Of a DNA stretch of 64,000 nucleotides, positions 36,401 to 49,042 are shown one piece after another. Location of the stretch: the NCBI GenBank assembly GCA_932294295.1, contig OW028575.1:15628058-15692057 (forward strand). Reading direction: 5' to 3'. This DNA is from Alitta virens. Its lineage: Eukaryota; Annelida; Polychaeta; Phyllodocida; Nereididae. Numbering within the stretch: the stretch's first letter is position 1; the number at the start of each line of letters is the position of its first letter. Below the pieces are notes generated by a model. It saw only the letters and a program-made list of their open reading frames with translations, did not search any database and was not told the DNA's origin. A program made the translations under genes and the position numbers.

Positions 36401-39299
36401 ATGCATTATATTAGCTACATTCACTATATTAGACACTATACATTTCGACTGCCCTGATAAGTAATAATTCATGGAATATCTTCTTTATTTTATAATAGTT
36501 AATTTCCAAAGTCCAGATTTGCCATTGTTGAGAAGGATTTTTCAAAGTACTGTTCTGAATTTTTATGATCAGAGCAATTCGTTAGCTGTATTATCGTATG
36601 CGATAATATAATTAGTGCATTCAAGCAGTACAAAGAAAAAAAATCATGAAAAGTTAACAGATTTGTTTGAATTAGCACAAAGAGGAAGTTTAGAAAAACT
36701 TCCGCGTTGTAGTACAAAAACAGGCTTTGAATGTTTATTGCAAAGGGTATTTGAAGTAGGACTTCATTGTATTGTTGAAATGCCTCAAAAATTTGTCAAA
36801 ATACTTATTTTATTGGCATTTAACGCCAGGTAAAAACAACACAATGCATGAATGCTGGTTTATGGCCAAATCGTCTCGCATGATTGAGCAGGTCGGTCGA
36901 GCTTGAATGACTATTACGTCTGAGATCAAAGAGATATAGGTCACGCCCCTGACACTGGCCTACGTCACAACGTAAAGTGTTTAATGCAAAAAATGAAAGT
37001 TTTGGCGTAACGCCCTTTTAATGGACAATTAGTTGTGGGCTTTGAAGACACGAGTCAGGCACCCCCCTAGCCCCGGGTTGTCTGCATTAACATAATTAAT
37101 GAACTCTCCCCACCCCCTCGTGGGGCAAAAACACGAGGTGAACGTTTGAAGTGAGTCTCCAAAATGACCCATTGTCAAATCAAAGCAAGGACTGAAAAAC
37201 TGGCCACAAAAGCCCACGGAGAAAAATTATGGCATTGCTTTGATTATAATAAGGCATATCTGCAGTCCTTTATTTGCCCAAAAATCATATATTACCCTCT
37301 CCGATATAATAGGCTTAATAAATCACCGCTGTAGTGTTCCACAAAATGATGGATGGATGGACTGAGGTGGATATAGTGTAATTAAAGCTGTCCTTTTTAA
37401 TTATAATTTAACCTTAACTGTTCATTTGATGGGGAAAGTTGGAACTGCTTCGCTAATAAAATGGCCTCATTGCACAGTTTTTATTTTCGTTTTGTCTTTT
37501 TTGTTTATTTGTGCCATTATGAAATAGGATATACTAACAATGCAAATGCTGGTAGTAATACCATTATGGCATTATGAAATATGAGATTATGGTCCAACAG
37601 AAAGTTGCACGAGGTGAAAGCTATATACCCCAAATACTGCCCTTGAATAATAACATGACAACCCGGCCTGAACCTGCCCACATCTATTGGTAGTATTGCT
37701 TCAATTGTGAGAGAATTGTGATTTCATAAATCACCTCTATTGTATTATGCTTCAGATGCTTCTTTTGCATTGGAATCACACATTTATTTCTTTATTTCCC
37801 CAGTCTCCTGGTTGACAGGGCAGGCACAAGCATTGGCCTATTGCGGTGATTTACCCCAAAGGGACGTCACGGGGTCATACCCCCTCCATGAACACTATCC
37901 CTGCACATGCCAGGATTACCCCACAGCTCAATTTACCCCCTAGCCCCTACACTCTCTCCCCTTAATTATGAAACCGTTGCATTTTTTGAAAGCATGCTGC
38001 AAAGAAAGTTACGAAATATGATGAGTTTGATGGGGGAGTTCAGATAATTATAATCAATTATTATTATCTATATATGAAACTTGAAACACACAGAATGTAA
38101 CTATTCAAACAGAACTGGTGTGGAACTCAAACATTCCAAATATGGACAGTTATTTCTCATGTCAAAAGTAAACTTTACACTATATAGAGCAACCACGACC
38201 AGCCTTGCCAGCCTTGAAAGTTATACATATTTTATTTCATTTGTTTCTTTTTTCATAAAATTGTTCCAATACATTGTACTACAGTGCAGGTCATGACATG
38301 ACTGAATCATGAAGAACAAATCTCCATCACTCTTTTCTGCAACACGAAAACAATCCTTGTTTTCCTTGTATATTTATAAATGAAAAGTTGAGTCTTTGTG
38401 TATAAGGCAACGATTGATGAATACAGGACAAGTTTCTAAAATCCATCAGTTGATGATAGATTTGTTAATGCTATCAATCACTCTGTGTGTTTTTGAAAAC
38501 ATTCTCCTTGTCTGGGGAGTCATTAAGGTCTTGTTGACAAAGGAAGTAAAGATGATCTGATAGGAGGCAGCTGAGAGTTTGCCAGGATGCTATCAGTTGC
38601 TGCTGTTGCTGCTGATGCACCATGAGCCAGCCAAATAGCAGAGGCCATGCGAGGCAACCACACAGTGTCACATAACTCCATCCTCTGATGATGCGGAGCC
38701 TGGGAACTGACCGGCTGCAGCAAACACCTTTCACACGCTCTGCTGATGTCATTTGTGACAACACTTGACTTTGTCACAGAATCCATGACTGATGGCTCCC
38801 TCAACAAAGATGCAGTGTGCAGCTATTCTTCTCTTCTCCCAAAAGTAAATCGAAGGCTCTGCTTGAATCAACAAATGTGTACAAAATGAATAGGAACCCC
38901 AATGATGTTGCACAGACTTCTGGGTTGTCCTAGAGAAGTGCACTGATTTATAATAATGATGCAATGCTGAACGTTCGAATGCTTTTTTCAAAAAGGACTC
39001 AAAATTAAATGAGGTTTGTATTGAGCATTGAATAGAGTGTGGTTGGTGAATTAATAGTTAATGAAGATGGAATTGAGTGGGCAAAACTGACATTGAAGGC
39101 CCCCCCCCCCCTACCACCCATGCAGCCTTGATGGATATTCTGCCTCCCCCTTCCCCTCCTGAAGAGTTCCACGAAGAGATTGGATAGGGGAGAAGCATGA
39201 CAGGCAAAAGCAAAGAGGCTCAACTGACAAAAGATGCCAAGTGAATGACAGGCAGGCGAGAACCTTAGAATTTCTGCTGGTGTCTTTTTGAATGTGGTA
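36401..39299. other. Gene-free DNA
   Basis: No exon or family repeat recognised. It includes a C12 run at 39100-39111. Frames near 38474-38807 on the minus strand are open for under 100 codons without domain similarity. Confidence 0.45.
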
Positions 39300-39420
39300 T
39301 GCACCACGTGCACCTGGCGCGTGTCACCAGGGAAACGGTTGCACGCGCTTCTTAGGGACGCTGCCATTGGTCAGTTTGACCCACGTGGGAGGAGCTGGCG
39401 GCACCTGGCGACAGGTGATG
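39300..39420. promoter_or_regulatory. Candidate enhancer: five E-boxes plus RFX-like site
   Basis: Within 113 bp lie CACGTG (39305), CACCTG (39311), CACGTG (39382), CACCTG (39402) and CAGGTG (39412). A near-consensus X-box GTCACCAGGGAAAC (about 39323) and an inverted CCAAT (CCATTGG, 39364) also fall in the block. Proneural bHLH/E-protein dimers bind E-boxes, so autoregulation of the neurogenin gene 15 kb away is one possibility. GC content is higher than flanking DNA. Confidence 0.45.
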
Positions 39421-40272
39421 GTGGCTCATCCACTTCTGCAGGGATTTTCACTGTCTACCGGGCTTGGGTCATTTCTATGGGCAAGAATAGCAACCTGAGG
39501 GCCAAGAACAATAGCATGCCTTCAACCTGAACGGCCATTTATCAGCCGGCTAATATTACCTTCCAGAGGGGGATTTAACGGTAAACTCACCCTCACTGTA
39601 GCAATGTTACCTGGTAAATATAAACAAGATTACTGGATTGCTGCTACACAATCAGCAATGAACACAATTCAACTGCCTTGTTGACCATCCTATAAATCAC
39701 GATGTTTATAAATCCAGATTTTGGGATGGATTTGCAGAGAGCATTTGACATGGAGAGAGGTTGGCATATTGATGAGTAGTTGTGAATGGTGGAGATTTGG
39801 CTGCTGCTCCACTGCCAATTACTGATGATGAACGAGCGATCGGGGCTGTCACCCTGTCGCCTTCTATATTCCGGACACCTTTTATTCTTCTGATTCCATA
39901 AATCACTCAGTAATGAGAGGTCGTTGACGACGTGCTACTACATTAAAATTCTCAGCCAGGACTTTGCAAAAAGCCATGGCATTGAGGGCACCCTGCTGGG
40001 TAGGGTGTTGGTCAGCTGGAGCTAGAAAGGTCCTGACCTCTCTTACAAGGTCTTGTGTCCTTTGGACCTCTCGGCTCTAATAGGACCTAACCACGATATC
40101 ATAGGCATGCAATAGCGCCCACTGGTGTCCACAATAGTGATACAATGGTGCTAAAAGACCCACATCGTCCATGCAGCTGGTAGTGAGACCTCTGTCCAGG
40201 TCATCCTTTAGGTCACTTCTACTGACCAGTAAATGGCCACTGAGTGACCAGGTGAAGACCTAAGGCCCTCAC

Positions 40273-40361
40273 TACACCATCATCAGCATACCCTTTGTGT
40301 CCCTGCATCGTAATGACTCCACAGCATCGAAAGCCTTTTCCTGGTCCACAAAGAACGAAAT
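40273..40361 (-). pseudogene. LINE reverse transcriptase relic (motifs A and C)
   Basis: ISFFVDQEKAFDAVE (40317-40361) is motif A, and in another frame YADDGVV (40273-40290) is the catalytic motif C. Only 26 bases separate them instead of the usual long palm segment, so the copy has an internal deletion plus a frameshift. Confidence 0.7.
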
Positions 40362-41589
40362 GTGTCAGATGCTGGTGTCCAATTATTCTCATTGTGTGTT
40401 GGACCGCTAAGAGAAACAAGAATGTGAAAATGACCACTCATATGCCATTGTGCTACTTTCGTGATTTACCTAAATATGCCTAAATTTGTGCAGAGCAATT
40501 TTTGTGAAATTATATTATGTTCATTGTGAAGCGTTCCTGGTCTATTTATCCAAACTAAATAGATTATGAAGTTTAACTTTACTGCAATAACAGTGACAGA
40601 TCACAGTCAGCTACTTGGTAAATCTATCAATGGAAATGATTCTTTGACTTTATTGCTAGTTTAACGTCACAGGTCAAATTAAAATGTTTGCCATCTCCAT
40701 ATGCAAATTGACCATCATAATGTGCACGGGCTGACAAACAAATATTAATGTTATTAGGGAAACCTTATACATTGTATAAATCGCATGGAGAATGTAAAGA
40801 TAGGAAACTTTCTTTAAAGTCTGTTCAGTAGTATATGAATAGGATACTTTATATACATTCTATACAGAATATCTTTAAACATTTTAATAAAACAGCATGG
40901 TGTGTCTATAGATTCAGTGATAATTTGATATGAAGAAAGTATAGCCTTTTTATGATTTATCACTTAAAGCATGAAAAACATACAACAGACATAACTGTGG
41001 CTGAATATGATTAATGGTGTCATAGAAACATTCTCTGTCGATGGAACGTAATTCAAAGAATCTTTATTTCATTTTTAGCTATGAGCAAACCAGAGATTGT
41101 AACTGGAGGTGTTCACCCAAGCAGCGAATGTGTTTTGATTTGGGAGCACAGCTAACTGTTCATTCATCTAATTTCATTTCCCACCAAGGGGGGATTCAAC
41201 AGCCTCATAACTCAAGCAGCGTGTGAACCTTTTCACCCTCAAGCCTTAACTGCCCCGATTAATAGACAAATCGGATAAGCAGGGGCAAATCAAAGCTCGG
41301 GCCTGGCTTGATCTCAACCCACAAGACAATGGCATTTTACAGTCTCTCGTGGTTTCTGTGGATGTCATAAATATTGGACAATTAGGACTCTTCAGAAGTA
41401 AGGGTGTTTTGTGATTGACTGGGGAATAGCCCGGGGCTGGTCACCTGTTGTGGAGGGGATGCTGCAAGGACCAAGAGTGCTGAGGGTGATTGGGCCTCAT
41501 CTAATCACCCCTTGGCAAGTGGCCCTGTCCCCTGCAGTAGACAATGTCATTTGATCACAACTACTCCTGTTTGATGATGCTAGGAAAAT

Positions 41590-42200
41590 GCCGTCATCAA
41601 CAGCGCTTCAAACGCGCCGCCAGCGCCCCGGCACGCGTCTGGAACAATGCAACCAGTGGCGCGTGACGCACTTCAAAGGACACCGCTGATGACTCGTGAC
41701 CCTTGAGCAGCCATGCGGAACGCTCCAATAATGCATGACGCCAAACATAGATCACAGGGACAGGCAATGGTGATCTGGAGTATTTTGATTTGTGCTCCAA
41801 TTAGTGCGAATTGTAGCGATTGAAGGGCGCTGCCGGTCTTGATCGTCTGCGATGAAAGGACAGTCACGAGAGGGCGTTGGATGCACTGTGCCCCTGGTGG
41901 CCAATATCAATAACTGCCTTTGCCTGCAAACAATCACACGCTCCCCCCAATCAAGGCCAAGGGATCAGATCCCGATCAGTGCCAATGACCACCCTGGGCA
42001 CCAGCCTCCCACCAGCCTCTTTGATCTAATCAATAACACCGGCAAACCTCCACACCCGGAAGTTGTTCTTTTCCTGCCGCAAACACTGATCAAGTGATCC
42101 AAAGTGGCCGATCATCTCCTTCCTGCTTCCTGAGGGTGCCAACCGTCAACAGCAGTTCGTGAGAAACTTGCTGCGGAGCATCAGCTTTAATTTGATAAGA
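41590..42200. promoter_or_regulatory. GC-rich candidate regulatory block
   Basis: CpG-bearing block with GAACAATG (Sox core, about 41640), CCAATAATGCATGAC (octamer/homeodomain-like, about 41726) and AATCAATAACACC. No long frame has domain similarity. The assignment is from composition and motifs only. Confidence 0.3.
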
Positions 42201-42234
42201 GCGCTTATTGTGTAGTCCAATGTTCAATGTCACT

Positions 42235-42274
42235 GCGGATGGTAGCGGATGGTAGCGGATGGTAGTGGATAGTA
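42235..42274 (+). repeat. Decamer tandem repeat GCGGATGGTA
   Basis: Three exact units at 42235, 42245 and 42255, and a fourth variant GTGGATAGTA at 42265. The same decamer occurs singly at 30651 and 57401 and as GTGGATGGTA at 57351. Confidence 0.85.
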
Positions 42275-43380
42275 ATTTATCAAGCACTGCAAAGTGGCCA
42301 CTTGTTTGCCACATATATATGGCCTATATTACTTGTCACACAGGGCACATATTACCCGTTTGTCACATAGGGCATGTAACTTCACCTGGGTTAGCATTTG
42401 ATCTGTTGTTTGGAGTATCTGTATACTATCTTGTACCAGCGACCAACTATGGCCCAATCTAAAACCCTTGTAGTCTGTCAAGGTTTAGTCAGTCAGTCAG
42501 TCAGAATTGACAAGATGACTGCTCTGCAAATGAGTTTGTTTTCATAGTTCGCAGTAGGCCTACTCATAGTTTCCAGTACCCATAATACTTCTCAGTATGT
42601 TTCGGTTGGAACATGCAAAGTTGCCAGTCTGGAATGAGAAGTGACGCCGTATGTAATGAATGCTTGTAAAATGAAATGCATTGAGTTGAGGGGTTGAAAG
42701 GTCGTGGTATAATATTTGTGCCAGGTAGTAGTTTGCTAAATGTTATTGATGCTTTAGGCGCCACCTCTGCCCCTATCATGGCAAGCCAAACATTCACAAC
42801 TCTTCCTTACATCCGCCAGAAATATAAATTATACAAGACTGGCTTGGGAATCAATCATTTCTTATCATAAACACTTGTATGGAATGTCAGTAATTTGGAG
42901 CCGTGAAAAAGTCGTAAAGATTTACAAATCAGTGGCTTAATATGACACATTGGAAGGAGCCATAGAGGAGACGGGGTTTTTGCTATGGCTCAGTGTCTGA
43001 GCTTGAGATATATGTGCAGTTTAAGTGGCGGGTGCTACCCATGCGTATTGCACACGTACATTGTTGCTAGAGGGTGAACTTGTCTATAACTCAGGGCTGG
43101 GGTCGTGCCCCCTTGCAGCGTCTGACGCCCCTACGTCTCGCTGAGCGCAGTGCGTTTTGTCGCTCGTTTCACGGTCGCTGGAGCGCAACAGAGCTTCCTT
43201 CTCTGGCCCAACACAGCTCCTTGCTCCTAAACATGGCCTTCCTTTGCTGAAGCTCCTATAAATGGGTTATTTCTAACATCAAAACATGAAGACTCGCGGG
43301 CTATAAAGAGGACACAAACGATGTGCGCGCATTCATGTGTTCCTGGTTGTAAATGCAATCAAAAGCTGTTTGCTTCTTTT

Positions 43381-43430
43381 GTAACTCTTCGGTAACTCTT
43401 TTGTAACTCTTCTGTAACTCCTTTGTGACC
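43381..43430 (+). repeat. 11-bp tandem repeat GTAACTCTTTT
   Basis: About 4.5 units starting at 43381, 43392, 43403, 43414 and 43425, with one or two differences each. Confidence 0.8.
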
Positions 43431-44586
43431 AAACGATCCCCTTTTTCAAGCCTGATGCTCCAGGAATAGAGCACAGGAACCCTGGGCTGAACAGCATCGC
43501 CCTGACACACTAATGAGAGGGTAGACACCGCTCGCACAATTGCTGTGATTTAAGCTGTATCATATGAAACATGACATGACAGAAAGTTGCATTAATTCCC
43601 CTGTCTTCTGTTTCATGTGTTTCGCTTCAAAAAGCTACATGACAATAGGTACGCGTGGAGGGTTGAAACAGTATAGCACCCCTTCGCCACTGAGCCCTTC
43701 CCTTCCCACCCCCTTTTTAGGGGGATTCTCTGAGCTCCCAAATCCAAGGTCAAGGTCACACGAGCCCTCCTGGCTTAAAAGGAATGGGGGATTTTTTTAA
43801 ATGCATTTTGCGCGTGTGCATCAGCAGGGAGTATGGAGGCCTAAATGAATATGTGGGTTAGATGTTGCAGTCAGTTTAATGTAGCCTGTCAGGGGACTCC
43901 CCCTTTAAAGTCAAATTGTCATTGACTGAACAGTGTGGACAATGGGCTGAAAAAAAAAGTGCAGAAAAATTGAGGCACCACTTGAGATGACCTGACGTTC
44001 AGAGCTGAGCAAACGGCCGCCTCAACAACTAATCAGAAAGGTCAACATAATTGCAGTCCTCTCTGCGCATGCGTGCTGATTTAACCCTTTCAATTAGTTC
44101 CTTCTTCACATTCTGTATGCATCCGCACGCACCTGGACGCATAACTGATGTAGCAATGGGCGCACCTGCAGGGACTACTTGCTGCAGGGCTGGTAGTCTG
44201 ACTCACATCACCATAATCATCTCATGGCCTAATGCTGATGGCTCTGGGGTTGAAAAGTCACTTCAATGCCTTTTCTAATTAACAAAATCAGCATGCATCA
44301 TTTGTTTAACTGAGTGACAATTGCCTCTTATAAAAGAAAATTCTGCTGCTAAAATAAACTATACCCAGCCAATTTCACCCAGGCTGATATCGGCCAACGT
44401 CGAGCAGACGTGGGTAGCATTGTGGCTGTAATATACACTCCACGATCTTGTGTAATAAATTCATTTTGAGTCTTGAATTGACCCTCAACGAAAGGCAAAA
44501 TTGACTCTTATTTTCACTTAGCTTATTAGCATAAACACAAACTTCTGTATCTTACCTAATCTGTAAATAACAACAAGCCATGTAAG

Positions 44587-44676
44587 CTAGAAACTCAGTT
44601 TCCTCAAGGGATCCCTAATTACTTCACTTGGCACTTGGTCAAAGGCTTCTGCAAAGTCAACAAGCCATGTCAACAG
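44587..44676 (-). pseudogene. LINE reverse transcriptase relic (about 30 codons)
   Basis: Encodes WLVDFAEAFDQVPSEVI followed by RDPLRKLSF and a stop. The order motif A, then VP-E-V, then LRKL is the typical start of the RT palm in RTE/CR1-like elements. No flanking RT sequence is recognisable. Confidence 0.7.
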
Positions 44677-44859
44677 CTGCATGTAACGCGTGCATGTAAT
44701 CCTTATAAATAATCCAAAGCCATTGTCACCAAAACCAAAGCTGTAAATACTATGATTGGATAACAATGACTGTGTGTCGTTTTGGTATTAAATAGTTCTA
44801 ATCAAGCAGTGATGCCAAACAAAAATGTTAATGACTTGCCAGCCAGATCTGCTGAAGGT

Positions 44860-45003
44860 CCTGGATTCGATCCCTGGCTTGGAAGCTAGCCCTCTTAAGA
44901 GATACATCTAAAAGACTGGACCATGATGTAAATGCAAACATGGTGAGGATACCAAAGCATCGTTACGTCTGCCTCTGGGATCTGGTGATATAAGCTGATC
45001 AAG
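44860..45003 (+). mobile_element. SINE-like dispersed repeat, copy 4, with tRNA-type B box
   Basis: GGTCCTGGATTCGATCCCTG (B box GGATTCGATCC at 44863-44873) resembles the T arm of tRNA-Ala. It is followed about 40 bp on by GGACCATGATGTAAATGC and then by GTTACGTCTGCCTCTGGGAT and GATATAAGCTGATCA, the blocks shared in order by the other four copies. This copy suggests the family is a tRNA-headed SINE. Confidence 0.6.
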
Positions 45004-46426
45004 CCTTGGATCATCAGGGTTGAAAGAATAGAAACTAATATAATTTATTGAAATGTGACAATATATTGTTTAATTTTGGGAATTGGCTATACCTTTGCAT
45101 GGATGGAGTCGAAATACACAAAGCAACCTTAATTACAACTTTCTAATAATTCTGAAAAAAAAAAAAAATAATAATAATTAAAAAATAAAATTAGACGATA
45201 CGATACACATTTTTATTTCATTTAATGAGATAAGAATTATTAGGTGACTATAGAGGTAGGACTTCGAATGTGACAAAGAATGGAATTCGAACTTAGTATT
45301 GATAACGAGTTAGATACAAAGATAAGAATAGTATTTTTATGTCTGTTTAATCTTTGGTGCTCAAGTTTCTTTTGTGCTATGAAGGTTTTCTCTTCTGAAC
45401 AATTCAAATCGAAAAGAGGAAATCAAATATAAGTGGAATGAGACACAGACTGATTGTTGTTTACTTTGGTGGGCGTATGCCAGTTTAAGAACACATCTCA
45501 AAACCCTTTTGAAGCAAACAGCCAATCTCATCAAAGATGCTAGTTTAGATAGTTTTCCGTTGATTAGAAAACATTTGCTTTGCATCGGGAGAATTTGCAG
45601 ACCAGTTGAGCTTATGTTTCAAGGGGGGATTAGGAGCTGTCCATGTGTCATGTTCCTCTTGTTTCCTCAACAATGAATTGGAAGAGAGCATTGAGATGCT
45701 TAATTGATTTGGCGGTGTGAGGCTGGCCCTGCTTTGAGGCCAGTTTCTTGATGCTGTATCAAGTGACATACCGTGCGGATGCTGGGACTATCAGTTGCAC
45801 TTGTGGCCTTTGATGCTGAAGCTGCTCAGGTACAGGGCTTTACGGCACCAGGCATACAATCAGGCTGTATCAGCAATAGAGAAGCGATTAGCTCAGTTCA
45901 GCCTTATTCAGCTTTATTCCGATTTGCTCAGCCTCTCAATTGATGTATGCTGCAGCAACTTCTAAAACTTCTGTCCACAGGCAAGGATTGGAATGATACA
46001 ATGGACAGTGGAACAAGTGAGACAATCATCCGAGGAGACTTCAATGTACTCCAACACAAATCTGGTGTTTTGAGAAAGGCCCCAACAACCTGAGGGTCTG
46101 TAGAGGTCTGTGACCCTCATTAACAACCTGGCAAGTAATCCTCTGGAGAGGGCATTGGGCAAGCACTTCTTGCAACACTGAATGATTAGGTCCAATCCAA
46201 AAACTCTTTGTGGATTCCGCTGCAAAATCTGCAAGGGCCTGTGCATTGTCCCTGTGCATTCACCTGCGATAAGCCAGTTGCTGCATCACTCAACCTGGCA
46301 TGGAATATTGGCCACATTTCACTCTTGGTTACTCGTATTGTGCTAACCAATGTGAGATTAATAGTAGGTTTGCACAATTGCTCTATTTGGCTCCTGCAAG
46401 CGGTGCAGATCAAAGCAGATCAATCG

Positions 46427-46465
46427 TTAAACGCTGTTAAATGCTTTACCCAGGTCAATAAAAAG
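46427..46465 (-). pseudogene. LINE reverse transcriptase relic (motif A)
   Basis: LFIDLGKAFNSV followed by a stop, matching RT motif A with D to N at the KAFD position. The surrounding frames are broken. Confidence 0.55.
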
Positions 46466-48964
46466 AGCCTAAAGAGGTCAGGGGTGGGCAGTGGTGGTCA
46501 GATCATTTGACGTAAGACAACACAACCTTACGAGGATGCCCCAAGTGACCACAAACTGTGATGACCACTGGACAAAGAAAGTCATCCCAAGGCTGTTTGC
46601 TATGCAAGGGTTGCTGCATAAAAAGTAATGGAGTGGAATGAAGTTGGCAAAAGACAGGAAAAAGTTGTTAGAAAAGCACACCTGCGAGAGTCTTCTTTAA
46701 GCAATGGTACACCTATATGTTATTGGGTTGAGTAATAAAAAAGTTGTGCTATAAAAGACTGAAGTAAAAGTAGCCAGTCTTTGAAATGAACTGGAATTTC
46801 CTTAACCTTAGATGAATTTGGAATCAAGATTGAACACTTCCTGTCTTTGGAATAAAGTTTGAATGAAGTCTCGTCTATGCTTCAAGTCTGCCTTACACCA
46901 TAAAGCATGCATTTTTAGCGCATGGCAATGAACTTGGATGTATAGGTATGTGTGATTACAGAATGCTTCTAAAAGTACGCCATGTTGTGATGTTATTTGT
47001 TGCAAAAATGTGCCCCTGGGCAAGTCTTTATTTTCAAAAAGCAACAACAATGATGAAGCGACTATCAACAAGCAATGCACCATTTTTGGACTGTGTTTAC
47101 ATGCACGGATGGCTTTCTTTACCTTACTTGTATTATAAATAAATCACTTACATAATGATGCAGTTTACCAAAAATAATCTCTATTCACTACTGCAGCTGT
47201 CCTGCAGTATAAAGACGTCAAGAGGTCAGGTCAAAGAAGGGTGCCACGTGCCCTTCACCCCTCCACATCCCCCCCCTTCCCAATTGCCACATGCCTTGCT
47301 TTACCTTGATTTGCCCCACCAGAGGGGTGTTGGGCTGTGATTTGTTCCTCCATTCGTCTTGCACGCATTCTTGTCATTATGCACATTTGTCATTGACACA
47401 CGCAGCCTGCATAATGTTTTTATCTTCACCAGTTCTTCCATTTTGTATAGGGGCATATTTGGAGTTTGCAGCAGTCCTTTATCATCTTCTTGGACCATTT
47501 TTGTGAAACCAAACACTGGAATGAATTATGGTATTTTTGACCTGGGAGTTCTTTACAATAAGTGATATCTCATGAAGAATCTCCAACAAATACAGCTATC
47601 TTGGCAAAGCGTTTTGCAAAGTGGGAATAGAGGGGGAAAATAAGCGAACAGATATCCCTCTATTTGGGTTAAATCTCGCTGAAGGGCTTTTCTCAGACCT
47701 TGCTCAGACACTGCCCCCTGTCAAACGTCTTGTGTCAGTCTCTCAAGTAGCAGAACTCTTTCTCTCGACACCTGTTCATCCCAGCCTCTTTGTCATGCTT
47801 ATGAATTATAACACACAAAAACGACCTCACGTTTTACACAGAATCTGATTTGAATAAACTCCTTTGAATTACTCGCTGGCGAAACCCAATACCCTCCTCT
47901 GTTCCTTGCGTAATCTTTGAAAAGGAATTTGATTTTCTAGAATAAATTGTGTCGTTAGAAGTGAAAACACGAGTTTTATTCGGGATAAATTGGTCTTTAT
48001 TGGCCTCAATCTTGGCTGGGGTCGAGCACCAGGTGCCCGGGGTTGGTAATTCTTATTCCTGAAACGGTTTTCGGGGGTGTTTGTAGATCACCCTTTTTGA
48101 GGGGTAAATGAACTTTTGACCAGTCTTCTCCTTGCTGGGTCCAGGGTGACTGGACTTTTATGGCGTGTCCTTCGTGCTGGGGATGCTGATGGACTTGCAC
48201 TGGATGCTGATATGTGGCTGCTGCTGCAAGGGGCACAGTTTTCATGGGGCTCGGGTTCTGGCTAAGCCCCCTCGCAAACATGATGCGTGTGGACGAACTT
48301 GGGGGGTAAGGGGTTGACCTATTGTACTGCAACCCCCTGGCGCCTGCCCAAGTCACCCCACTATGTTACTATCACCCTCTCGCCTTCCTCACACAGTCCT
48401 CAGCTTCTTAGCAAATTTGCCTTCCCTTGCTTTTTGTTTGCTTTAAGACTTTTCTCAACGACTTCTCAAGTCGATGGCCTCAAATTTGATAAGATGAATG
48501 TTATTGGTGAAGAATATCGCATCTTAGTGCTGGCCAGCCCCTAACTATATGCCACGCCAACTTTCATTATACCCAGTCACAAATCTCATTATTGCTGTCC
48601 CAGCATTCTCAATGAAGCTCCTAAACTTTCACACAAACATTTTGACAGCAACGCTCAAACAATCACTTTTTTTAAACCTTGTCCTACAACTAATTTGTTC
48701 CCGAAATAGCTGTGCAAACAAGTAAAGGATTTAATAAAAGTTACTTTAGTGATAAATCACGATTTACATCTGGCCAGACTAGAATACAAATAGGTGGATG
48801 TGTTTCACATCAGATCGCCACAAATTATTTGTCTCCTGTTTTCATTATTTATTAATTTTTAATTTATAGGTTATTGCAATGTATTATTCAGCATGCAGGC
48901 TAATTGTGTGATTTAATCAGTGATTTGTCTATTATATACTTGGATATTACTCATAACTGAATGT

Positions 48965-49042
48965 GTAGCACGTGGACTCAAAAGCTTATCACGGCATCAT
49001 TACATCTGCTCCTGGCAGCTTGTCATTCATTTAAGCTTCAGG
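48965..49042 (+). repeat. SINE-like dispersed repeat, copy 5
   Basis: GCATCATTACATCTGCTCCT then GGCAGCTTGTCATTCATTTA and AGCTTCAGG. Its reverse complement aligns with copies 1-3 (GACAAGCTGCCAGGAGCAGA, TGTAATGATG) and continues to GAGTCCACGTGC. Confidence 0.55.

Noticed and set aside
44820..44890. Possible tRNA gene from the GGATTCGATCC B box
   Set aside because: No A box at tRNA spacing and no acceptor stem; fits a SINE head.
47560..47610. Possible seventh RT motif A (YLGKAFCKVGI, plus strand)
   Set aside because: Lacks the catalytic Asp and has no neighbouring RT sequence; too weak.
48006..48356. Minus-strand frame of 116 codons, Pro/Gln/His-rich
   Set aside because: Low-complexity composition, no homology recognised, no promoter or splice support.
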